DNA from: Bremerella sp. TYQ1
GTDB taxonomy: Bacteria > Planctomycetota > Planctomycetia > Pirellulales > Pirellulaceae
DNA length: 64,000 nt
NCBI RefSeq assembly: GCF_020150455.1
Contig: NZ_CP083740.1
Span: forward strand, 1,674,001 to 1,738,000
Direction of reading: 5' to 3'
Shown: positions 57,136 to 64,000 of the stretch, piece by piece
Layout: each line of letters begins with the position of its first letter
Numbering within the stretch: position 1 is the stretch's first letter
The notes under the pieces: model-generated
Database searches by the model: none
What the model was told of the DNA's origin: nothing
What the model saw: only the letters and a program-made list of their open reading frames with translations
Made by a program: the position numbers and the translations under genes

Positions 57136-59097
57136 ATGTTCAAACCGTTCCCAATCCTGCTAATCACTCTCGCATTAATCGTCGGTACGCTTGCAGCTCC
57201 TCTTTCCGCTCAAGACGTGAACGTTGCCGAACAGGATGCCATTCAATCTGCCGTTAATCGCGTAGCGGCGAGTGTCGTGCAGATTGAAACGGTAGGTGGC
57301 CTGCAGGAAGGAGGTGGCCCCCTGGAAGGTGCCAGTCGGACCACAGGGACCATCGTTTCGCCGGATGGCTGGATCGTATCGAGCTTGTTTGGCTTTATCC
57401 AGGAGCCCTCTGGAATTCTGGTCATACTGCCGGATGGTAAACGTGTTGCCGGAAAGTTGGTTTCCAAAGATACCAGTCGCAATTTGGCGTTACTGAAAGT
57501 CGAAGCGAATAAAGAGCTTGCCGTACCAGAGTCGGTCGATCGAAGTGAGTTACGTCCCGGACAGTGGGCAATCGCTCTCGGCAAGACTTTCTCCAAGGAA
57601 GTTCCTTCGGTCTCTGTCGGCATTGTCAGCGCAACTCATCGCGTTTGGGGAAAAGCGGTTCAAACCGATGCCAAGATCTCGCCCAACAATTACGGTGGGC
57701 CGTTGGTCGATATTCAAGGGCGAGTTATCGGAATATTGACTCCGCTTTCTCCGCAAGGAGCAGGAGCCACCGACGGCTTCGAGTGGTACGACTCCGGAAT
57801 CGGTTTCGCGGTTCCGCTCGCTGAAATCGAGTCGCGTCTCGAAACCATGCAAGAAGGCCAGGATCTTCAACCTGGTTTGCTGGGAATCAATCTAAAAGGG
57901 AAAGATATCGTCGCAGATGCGGCCGAGATTGCAGCCGTTCGGTATAACAGCCCCGCCCAAGTTGCCGGTATTCAAGAGAAAGACATTCTTATTGGTGCCA
58001 ACGGACGTCCTATCGAGCGGCAAGCCCAGCTGAAACACATTCTAGGGGAAGCGTACGCTGGCGACACCATTGCCTTTCGTGTTAAACGTGGCGAAGAAGA
58101 ACTCGACATCAGCGTCACTCTCGCCGCCGAGTTGATTCCCTATGAACGACCCTACCTAGGCATCTTGCTCGATCGAAATACGCCAGACAGCGCGGTCGTT
58201 CGTCAGACGCTGGAAGAAACCGCAGCCCAAAAAGCCGAGATTCAGCCAGGCGATCAGATCGTTAAGTATGACGATACCGAGATAGAGTCCCCACAATCCC
58301 TACGCTTGGCCGTGGCGACTGCTGAACCAGACGTACCTCATAACATTACGCTTCTTCGCGAAGGAGAAGAAAAGACGCTTGAAGTCAATCCTGGCAGTCG
58401 ATCCAATACGTTCCTCCCAGAGGTTTCCCCGCAAGATGCCTCGGAAGACGCGGAAGTGATTGCTGGAATTACCACCGGAGAAAGTGATTTCCAGCTCGCC
58501 GAAGAACAGAACAATGCCAAGCTGTTTGTTCCTGAGGTTGCCAAGAAGCTGCCATCGCTGGGGCTTGTGGTTCTCTTAGGCGATGCCGAATTCAAGCTTG
58601 AACCGGCCCGTGAAGCCTGGCAGAAATATGCCGAGCAGTTTGGTTTTGCTGTGCTAGAGATTTCGCCCGCTAGTGGAACGCGTTGGACGAAGCCTGAGAC
58701 TTCGGTGGTTCGCAAGATGATCGATCGCGTCCGCGACAATTACACCATCGATGCGGCACGAACGGTTGCCATCGGCGGCAAGTCAGGCGGAGCGATGGCG
58801 CTGATCCATGGCTTTGATAACCGAGACGTGCAAAATGGTGCGGTTTCTATCGAGGCAGGTATTCCTCGGGGAGCCAACATCCCTGACAATGAACCTCTTG
58901 AACGGCTTGAAATCGTCTTTCTTAGTCGTGAATCATCTGAAGGAGCCGCTCAACTGCAGCCACAGATTGAGGCTCTGCAAAAGATGAAATTCACCGTCAT
59001 CACGGACGAAGTTTCTCGGAACGGCGACCAATTGAGTCTTTCCGATAGCGACATTGAAAAGCTGTCGAACTGGGTGAATACGCTCGACAGTATCTAG
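57136..59097 (+). CDS. HtrA-like pseudoprotease with two PDZ domains and an alpha/beta-hydrolase-like end
   Basis: The 653-residue product starts directly at the previous stop. A signal peptide (LLITLALIVGTLAAPLSA) is followed by an HtrA-type domain whose triad is also lost: His by Phe85 (IVSSLFGF), Asp by Asn116 (TSRNLALLK), Ser by Tyr186 (SPNNYGGPLV). Two PDZ domains follow (SPAQVAGIQEKDILIGANGR; AQKAEIQPGDQIVKYDDTEI). The last 160 residues (about 480-650) look like an alpha/beta-hydrolase: LGLVVLLGDAEFKLEPAREA, then GGKSGGAMALIHGF, a GxSxG-like nucleophile elbow with Ser550. The other catalytic members could not be assigned, so activity is uncertain. Confidence 0.87.
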   Translation: MFKPFPILLITLALIVGTLAAPLSAQDVNVAEQDAIQSAVNRVAASVVQIETVGGLQEGGGPLEGASRTTGTIVSPDGWIVSSLFGFIQEPSGILVILPDGKRVAGKLVSKDTSRNLALLKVEANKELAVPESVDRSELRPGQWAIALGKTFSKEVPSVSVGIVSATHRVWGKAVQTDAKISPNNYGGPLVDIQGRVIGILTPLSPQGAGATDGFEWYDSGIGFAVPLAEIESRLETMQEGQDLQPGLLGINLKGKDIVADAAEIAAVRYNSPAQVAGIQEKDILIGANGRPIERQAQLKHILGEAYAGDTIAFRVKRGEEELDISVTLAAELIPYERPYLGILLDRNTPDSAVVRQTLEETAAQKAEIQPGDQIVKYDDTEIESPQSLRLAVATAEPDVPHNITLLREGEEKTLEVNPGSRSNTFLPEVSPQDASEDAEVIAGITTGESDFQLAEEQNNAKLFVPEVAKKLPSLGLVVLLGDAEFKLEPAREAWQKYAEQFGFAVLEISPASGTRWTKPETSVVRKMIDRVRDNYTIDAARTVAIGGKSGGAMALIHGFDNRDVQNGAVSIEAGIPRGANIPDNEPLERLEIVFLSRESSEGAAQLQPQIEALQKMKFTVITDEVSRNGDQLSLSDSDIEKLSNWVNTLDSI

Positions 59098-59152
59098 CAA
59101 ACTCGCGTTTGCCACCTTCCACCGCCTTCCTTGCCACTCCCTCCCGGGGCCG

Positions 59153-59497
59153 ATGCTCTCGAAACGATCGCAATTTGGAATCCTCTCGCTCGTTACGCTG
59201 GGACTTGCCGCTATCCTGTGGCTAGTCCCGGGCGAGAAGTCATCCTATCTGCTGCTCCAAGCAGCTCTCTTGCGAGTCGGATTGGTCTTGGGCGCCGTTT
59301 GGCTGGCTTTCCCTCAACTCTCGAAGCTTCCGCTATGGCTGGCGACAATTGGCGTCGGCTCGCTCCTGGCGGTTCTACTATTTAAAAAAGCGGCGATCAT
59401 TGTGATCCCGCTTTTGATTTTGATCTATTTTTTAAGGCCTCGGCCGAAAAAGAAGCCAAGTGCTTCTAGCCGAGAATCTTCGACTTCAAGCCGTTGA
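59153..59497 (+). CDS. small membrane protein, unknown
   Basis: The 114-residue product has about four hydrophobic segments (FGILSLVTLGLAAILWLVP, LLRVGLVLGAVWLAFPQL, LWLATIGVGSLLAVLLF, AAIIVIPLLILIYFLRP) and a basic Ser-rich tail. No family is recognised. It lies 55 bp behind the pseudoprotease on the same strand and could end that operon. Its last 32 bp overlap the 3' end of the convergent isomerase gene. Confidence 0.7.
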   Translation: MLSKRSQFGILSLVTLGLAAILWLVPGEKSSYLLLQAALLRVGLVLGAVWLAFPQLSKLPLWLATIGVGSLLAVLLFKKAAIIVIPLLILIYFLRPRPKKKPSASSRESSTSSR

Positions 59498-60317
59498 GCA
59501 GCGTCACCGCGTGGCCCACTTCTGACTTCTGACGTTCCGGCTCTTGCGGGATTTCTCGTTCGATGGTCAGAGGACCTTCGTAACCCACTTCTTTCAGCGT
59601 GCGAAGATAGGCTTCGATGTCGACATCTCCTTCGCCGAGCGGTACTTCCTGGCCCCATTCCTGGCCTGGGTTTGCGGCCCACTTGGCATCTTTGCAGTGA
59701 ACGCTGCCGAGATGATGGCCAACCTTCTTAACCGCTTCGATTGGTTCGCCGGTCCCGTACAGAATCATGTTGGCAGGGTCGAAGTTGACCTTCAGATTGT
59801 CGCGAGCAACATCGCTGATAAACTGCAGCAAACCGTCGGCCGATTCCTGGCCAGTTTCCAGGTGGACACTCTGTCCCATCGTTTTGCAGTGGTCGCAAAG
59901 TTCTTGCGCCACGGCAACAACTTGAGCATACTGAGGATCGCTGGTGTCGTGCGGGATGAAACCGATGTGCAAACCAATGCATTTGCAGCCAAGCAGATTT
60001 GCAAAGTCGGCGATTTCTTTCATCTCGGCAGTACGTGCCGCACGTGTTTCGGGAGGTACCAGACCGACCGTCTTTTGCGTCGTAGGAATGTCAGCGTAGC
60101 TTTCATCTTCGAAGCCGCCGAAGACGCACGTTACTTCAATGCCGAGCTCTTTCAAGGTTTCCAGGAACTTGTCTGCGTTTTCTTTCGTACGCGACGACTG
60201 CTGGGGAGCATGAAGCTGAATGGTCTTGATGCCCAGTTCTTTGGCTACGTCCAGGTTCACTCCAAGTCCGGCATCGATACTGGCAAATACGCCAATCGCC
60301 CACTTTTCCACAGTCAT
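59466..60317 (-). CDS. sugar phosphate isomerase/epimerase-like TIM barrel
   Basis: The product has 283 residues from ATG 60317; a GTG two codons later (60311) is better spaced from the AAGGAG ribosome site that directly abuts the ATG. It is an AP-endonuclease-2-type TIM barrel: strands and ligands include GIKTIQLHAPQ, EVTCVFGGFEDESYADIPTT, CIGLHIGFIPHDTSDPQYAQ, VHLETGQESADGLLQFISDV, VNFDPANMILYGTGEPIEAV, VHCKDAKWA and YEGPLTIEREIPQ. The Glu, Asp, His, His and Glu ligands expected for the metal centre are visible. It probably isomerises or epimerises a sugar or keto-sugar; the substrate is unknown. Confidence 0.92.
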   Translation of the reverse strand: MTVEKWAIGVFASIDAGLGVNLDVAKELGIKTIQLHAPQQSSRTKENADKFLETLKELGIEVTCVFGGFEDESYADIPTTQKTVGLVPPETRAARTAEMKEIADFANLLGCKCIGLHIGFIPHDTSDPQYAQVVAVAQELCDHCKTMGQSVHLETGQESADGLLQFISDVARDNLKVNFDPANMILYGTGEPIEAVKKVGHHLGSVHCKDAKWAANPGQEWGQEVPLGEGDVDIEAYLRTLKEVGYEGPLTIEREIPQEPERQKSEVGHAVTLLNGLKSKILG

Positions 60318-60409
60318 CTCCTTCAAGGCAGGTTTTAAATAGGAAGCGCTGTAGCGGAATTTAAGGGACTACCGATTGGTCCGCAACCATGCGCTTTGGT
60401 ATACGTACG

Positions 60410-60444
60410 AAAAAAGGCCCAGTTAGTAATTCACTGGGCCTTTT
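60410..60444. terminator. bidirectional intrinsic terminator
   Basis: The stem AAGGCCCAGT/ACTGGGCCTT is flanked by A6 on the left and T4-C-T on the right, between the Gfo/Idh/MocA stop codon at 60476 and the isomerase start. Confidence 0.87.
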
Positions 60445-60475
60445 CTCTTATTTTTCAGCGGAATGCTAAGCAGCT

Positions 60476-62248
60476 TTATGCCAAGTCATTCTCTGGCGTG
60501 GCGTCGCTATGGACGTCGAACCATTCTTCTTTGAACTGAACGTAGCCGCCTTTGCCTTGATTGGATCGCTGGATCGCCAAGCGAGCCGTCAACGCGATCA
60601 CGGCGTCGGCCATGGCAACTTCTGGATGACACTTCGGCTTGTTTTCTGGATCCTGATTGCGGATGCAGTATGCCCAGTGTTCGATCTCTTCGGTGTAACC
60701 ACGGCTGACGGGGCCCTGCGTGGCGGCATTGGCCAACGAAGCCGCTTTGGTTTGTCCGCCGCTGGCTTGGGTGTCCATCGTTGGGCCGTCGGCGTCCTTT
60801 TTGACGTTCAGCTTGGTATCAGCCGAAACGCCGTTCTTGTACAGAGCAACGTCACGTTCGTTTTGCAGAACCAGCGAGCCCTTGGTTCCCATCACCACTT
60901 CGCCGTAACCGCCGAAACCGTTACCGTTGATCGAAGAGTAAGTGACGACAACCTTCTTGTGCGGATCGTCCTGGTAAGCAGGAACGCCCTTATCCTTCGG
61001 CGGCCAGTTGGTGACGTTATCGTAGTAACCGACGTCAAAGCTCGGATCGTAGCCACTGCCGGGGAACTCGAACATGCAGTAGACGTGATCGTCCGCGTCG
61101 CGGTCGTAACCGAAGATATGACGACCACCGGTCGCATGCACGGCCAATGGATGAGCCTTCTTACCATCCTTACGCAGAGCGCTGATGAAGATCGAAGCGG
61201 CATCCAACTGGTGGCTGCCCAGCTCGGCCATCAAACCACCTCCGGTGCGGTCCCAGAGACGCCATCGGCACAGTTCTTCCATGGCCGAAATTTCACGAGT
61301 TCCACCCTGGCGGTTGGTGATCGTGAAATCTTCGTAGCCATACTTGGTAGGATCAACATTCTGATCCTGATTCCAAGCATCATATTGAGCGAACATCGCT
61401 TTGTAGTGAGCACGACGCGTAGGATCGGATTCGGTCTCGGCACGCTTCTTGAACGCACCCAGCTTTTCTTTGATCTCGTCGTACATCTTGCCGTTGGCCA
61501 GCTTTTCGCCGCCAGGAATCGGCTGCTGCCAGCTGTCACCGCCAGGCAAGTTGCCACGGTGCCATTGAGCTCGGATGTGGTGAATTTCACCCAACACACC
61601 CCAACGCATCAGGTTCACGGCGTTGTCGTACAGCACGCTGTAATGTCGTTGGTGACCGGTAGCAAGGTAGAGGTTTTGCTCCTCAGCGACTCGTGCCATT
61701 TCCTTACACTGCATGACCGTATGGGCCATCAGCTTTTCGGTCAGCACGTGTTTGCCAGCTTCCATCGCGTCCATCGCGACTTGCTTGTGCAGGAACAGCG
61801 GCAAAGCACAAATCACGGCTTCGACGTTAGGATCGGCCAGCAATTCTTTGTAGTCGGTGTAAACTTTGACGTGCTTTTTGGCTTCGTCTTCGGTCTTCCA
61901 GTCGTAAACCGACATCAGCCCCTTACGAGCATCCAGCGCGGCAGGGCTGGAATGGTCACCATGAAAAGCACGGTGAACGTTGTAAGGACGAATGTCCGAA
62001 ATCGCGACGACGTCGACATATTCGGGATTGAGCGCACCAATCAGCACGCTTCCTTCGTCGCCGGTGCCGATGACACCAACGCGGACGGGATCTTTAACTT
62101 TGGAGTAACCGAAGTACATCGCACCAAGACCGGCACCGGAAACGGCACCTGCGGCGACGACACCCTTCAAGAAGTCACGACGATTGACGCCGAGTGCATC
62201 GTTGAAGTTTTCCTTACCGACGGCGATCTGTTCTGGCGTTAAATTCAT
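60476..62248 (-). CDS. TAT-exported Gfo/Idh/MocA-family oxidoreductase
   Basis: The 590-residue product has a twin-arginine signal (NRRDFLKGVVAAGAVSGAG, about 22-40) and an NAD(P)-binding Rossmann domain starting VRVGVIGTGDEGSVLIGAL. The family lysine-proline-like motif appears as VLTEKLMAH, with the dehydrogenase-specific block YLATGHQRHYSVLYDNAVNL and the C-terminal alpha/beta domain (VFIS..., HAVHATGGRHIFGYDRDADD-like). It probably acts on a sugar or inositol derivative outside the cytoplasm with bound NAD(P), as is common for TAT-exported members. It follows the DoxX gene by 3 bp with a good GGAG site. Confidence 0.93.
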   Translation of the reverse strand: MNLTPEQIAVGKENFNDALGVNRRDFLKGVVAAGAVSGAGLGAMYFGYSKVKDPVRVGVIGTGDEGSVLIGALNPEYVDVVAISDIRPYNVHRAFHGDHSSPAALDARKGLMSVYDWKTEDEAKKHVKVYTDYKELLADPNVEAVICALPLFLHKQVAMDAMEAGKHVLTEKLMAHTVMQCKEMARVAEEQNLYLATGHQRHYSVLYDNAVNLMRWGVLGEIHHIRAQWHRGNLPGGDSWQQPIPGGEKLANGKMYDEIKEKLGAFKKRAETESDPTRRAHYKAMFAQYDAWNQDQNVDPTKYGYEDFTITNRQGGTREISAMEELCRWRLWDRTGGGLMAELGSHQLDAASIFISALRKDGKKAHPLAVHATGGRHIFGYDRDADDHVYCMFEFPGSGYDPSFDVGYYDNVTNWPPKDKGVPAYQDDPHKKVVVTYSSINGNGFGGYGEVVMGTKGSLVLQNERDVALYKNGVSADTKLNVKKDADGPTMDTQASGGQTKAASLANAATQGPVSRGYTEEIEHWAYCIRNQDPENKPKCHPEVAMADAVIALTARLAIQRSNQGKGGYVQFKEEWFDVHSDATPENDLA

Positions 62249-62251
62249 GAT

Positions 62252-63109
62252 TTACTCTCCCTTATTCGATGCACCGCGGCTGCAGCACTTGCTAAATGAG
62301 TTCCAGAGGATGAAATCGAGCCCGGCAAATCGGCCTGCACCAATCGCCGCGATAAGCAGTAGCGAAACGAATTCCACCGACTGGTAGTAAACGTAAGTCA
62401 GATCAGCACCATGGGCGAATGGCCACTGGGCGAGCATGACCTGCAGCAGGAACCCGGCCACTGCCAACGCAGCTAACCGTGTAAAGAGTCCTAAAATCAA
62501 CAAAATACCGGAAATGAAAAGCACCCAGGTCACAATCTGATCGATCGGTCCCTGGTTAGGGTTCACCTGCGAAACACGGGCAGACGATTGGGTAGCCGAC
62601 TGTCCAATTGTATTGAGGTCGTCAATGTAGTCGGCCTCGAATTTGGCGATATCGCCGGTCCACTTGCTCAAATCTTTGTAGAGCTCCTGGTCCTTCTCGG
62701 CCAAGCGATCTTCGTAGTGCGGAACGCCGCGATAGCTTTCGTTTTCACGCTTCTTGACGTAAACCTGCAGCTCGTTGAAGTACTCGTCGATGTCCTCGGC
62801 GTTGTCCTCGAAGTAGTATTCGATTCGCTTTAGGTATCGATCAAGAGCCTTTTGGGCTTGAGTTGTTACGTCAGCGCCAAACGTATTGATCGCCAAATCG
62901 CGATAACCAGCCGCTCGAACGGCGATGTTCTTTTTGTCGAGACGCTGCGTCCCGTACAAGTCGAACGCCATGCCACGGAAGTTCTCCGCGAGAGGGCCTT
63001 TGGCATTTCGCAGGAATCCAGCCGAAGAAAAATCGCCTGATTGGACCTTCTTCGATCCTTCCATAAAAAAGTGCCATCCGGTGACGCACCGGAGGACAAT
63101 TAAAATCAC
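62252..63109 (-). CDS. DoxX-like membrane protein
   Basis: The product has 285 residues from the GTG at 63109. The first helix (MILIVLRCVTGWHFFMEGSK) is the DoxX start, followed by a long insert with a helical, charged domain (about 40-185, RYLKRIEYYFEDNAEDIDEY). Three more helices at the C-terminus follow (IVTWVLFISGILLILGLFTR, LAALAVAGFLLQVMLAQWPF, FVSLLLIAAIGAGRFAGLDF). The insert is unusual for DoxX. The open frame continues upstream without an ATG or another GTG/TTG; a CTG at 63148 preceded by GAGGAG is a possible true start (13 more residues, MSTSKYQLGWIAIV). It is paired with the oxidoreductase gene. Confidence 0.87.
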   Translation of the reverse strand: MILIVLRCVTGWHFFMEGSKKVQSGDFSSAGFLRNAKGPLAENFRGMAFDLYGTQRLDKKNIAVRAAGYRDLAINTFGADVTTQAQKALDRYLKRIEYYFEDNAEDIDEYFNELQVYVKKRENESYRGVPHYEDRLAEKDQELYKDLSKWTGDIAKFEADYIDDLNTIGQSATQSSARVSQVNPNQGPIDQIVTWVLFISGILLILGLFTRLAALAVAGFLLQVMLAQWPFAHGADLTYVYYQSVEFVSLLLIAAIGAGRFAGLDFILWNSFSKCCSRGASNKGE

Positions 63110-63330
63110 GATGGCAATCCAGCCAAGTTGGTATTTCGAGGTAGACAGGGAACTAGCTCCTCAAAAGATTCATTTCAGGGTGTGCGGATCAAGGGAGGGA
63201 TGGCACAAACAGAATAGCTATGTGCCGGGGGTATATGGATATGCATCCAGTGTTAATTATTGCCAGAAACGGCCATTTCGCCAAGAAGTGCCGACCAGAA
63301 TTCCCCGAAAGTACGCCCCAATACGCCATT

Positions 63331-64000
63331 TTAGGCGGTATCGATGACCCGTTTCTCGCGCCACTGTCCGCTGAAAAATCGCACCCAATGCGTAAGTGCC
63401 AACAGAATCACCCAGCCAGTCATTGCCACCCACAGCCCTTGCACATGAATCCAGTCCATCCACAGACACGTTCCGCCCAACGCCAACAAAACGGCCGAAA
63501 AGATCATTCCCACGATCAGGATGAACCGGACATCGCCGGCCCCTTTCAGAGCGCTAACGACCACTAAATTCATCGCATCAAACACGCAGAAGAACGCGAC
63601 AAATCGGAGAAGTATGATCGTTAACGCGCGGATCTCTTCAAACTCGGTCGGTTCCATTCCCATGGCATGGGCCGTGAGAAAAAAGTCGGGCAACATGAAA
63701 TAGGTCAGTCCCATCCCCCCCGCGTAGACCATCGCAACCATCAAACCGGACCAGGTCGCCATCGCGGCTCGTTCCGGTCTAGCGTGACCGATTTCTCGTC
63801 CCACAAGCGTGCTGATTCCAATTCCCAAACCAATGAGGGGCACGAACGTCAGAGCATTGATATCAATGGCCAACGTCGACGCGGTCATCGCCGTCAGACC
63901 CATTCGCCCCATCAAAAAGGTGAATCCGGTGAACGTGCCGACTTCCAGCAAAACCTGAAAGCCACTTGCCGAACCATAGCGGAAAATCCGCTTGAGCAGA
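63331..64000 (-). CDS. MATE-family exporter, C-terminal part
   Basis: The coding frame is open to the window edge, so the gene is cut by the window and not a pseudogene. About 223 codons are present, with at least six hydrophobic segments of a MATE/NorM transporter (GLTAMTASTLAIDINALTFV, GLGIGISTLVGREIGHARPE, ALTIILLRFVAFFCVFDAMN, and NLVVVSALKGAGDVRFILIV). These are the typical MATE repeats with Gly/Pro turns. MATE proteins export cationic drugs in exchange for sodium or protons. The stop codon is at 63331; the N-terminal half lies beyond position 64000. Confidence 0.9.
   Translation of the reverse strand, partial: LLKRIFRYGSASGFQVLLEVGTFTGFTFLMGRMGLTAMTASTLAIDINALTFVPLIGLGIGISTLVGREIGHARPERAAMATWSGLMVAMVYAGGMGLTYFMLPDFFLTAHAMGMEPTEFEEIRALTIILLRFVAFFCVFDAMNLVVVSALKGAGDVRFILIVGMIFSAVLLALGGTCLWMDWIHVQGLWVAMTGWVILLALTHWVRFFSGQWREKRVIDTA

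Noticed and set aside
60509..62242. A 577-codon plus-strand frame antisense to the Gfo/Idh/MocA gene
   Set aside because: The minus-strand gene has clear family motifs; the antisense frame is a by-product of its codon usage.
63331..64000. Idea that the MATE gene is a truncated pseudogene
   Set aside because: The frame stays open to the last base, so it is simply cut by the window edge.

Overview
The window looks like a chromosome segment of a planctomycete, most likely Pirellulales (Blastopirellula/Bremerella/Rhodopirellula-like). The grounds are a 23S-5S rRNA unit with no 16S gene beside it, DUF1080 and TAT-exported Gfo/Idh/MocA proteins, a TlpA-type thioredoxin fused to TPR and calcium-loop regions, very large secreted TPR and PQQ-propeller proteins, and multiple ExbB/ExbD sets. 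This is a family-level inference; no 16S gene is present to confirm it. No mobile element, CRISPR array or prophage was seen.

Layout. (1) 187-6558, minus strand: a tight four-gene operon of a secreted TPR protein, ExbB, ExbD, and a membrane protein whose proline-rich TonB-like stalk ends in a squalene-cyclase-type alpha/alpha-toroid domain. (2) 6898-12000, mostly minus: a DUF1080 protein, an AraC regulator, a lipoprotein, and two secreted proteins sharing a C-terminal domain, most followed by their own hairpin terminators. (3) 12065-13972: a TlpA-like redoxin. (4) 14210-18237, plus: a promoter, tRNA-Ile, tRNA-Ala, a boxA-like site, 23S, 5S and a terminator, with no 16S. (5) 18330-22419: a methyltransferase, a small membrane protein, Maf, an RluA-type pseudouridine synthase and a Ser/Thr kinase.

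(6) 22435-34315, minus: an eight-gene probable operon with a secreted toroid protein, a membrane-anchored protein, ExbB, ExbD, a zinc-ribbon ExbD, a huge membrane-anchored propeller protein, a TPR/solute-binding-like protein and an unknown secreted protein. (7) 34773-35301: tRNA-Phe and an HU-like protein. (8) 35756-59497, plus: a second giant propeller protein, then a tight operon of MoxR ATPase, DUF58, BatA-like protein, VWA/GATase-like membrane protein, DUF4175-like protein, two Gln-rich secreted proteins, an NPCBM-like protein, one intact HtrA protease and two HtrA-like proteins whose catalytic triads are substituted, the second fused to an alpha/beta-hydrolase-like domain. (9) 59466-64000, minus: a sugar isomerase/epimerase, a Gfo/Idh/MocA oxidoreductase with a DoxX partner, and the C-terminal part of a MATE exporter cut by the window edge.

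How they may work together. Two independent ExbB/ExbD loci each carry an alpha/alpha-toroid protein and TPR proteins, which suggests proton-motive-force-driven envelope machines whose moving or binding part is a toroid rather than a classical TonB C-terminal domain. The MoxR-VWA-protease operon looks like an envelope assembly or quality-control system. Both are inferences from domains and gene order.
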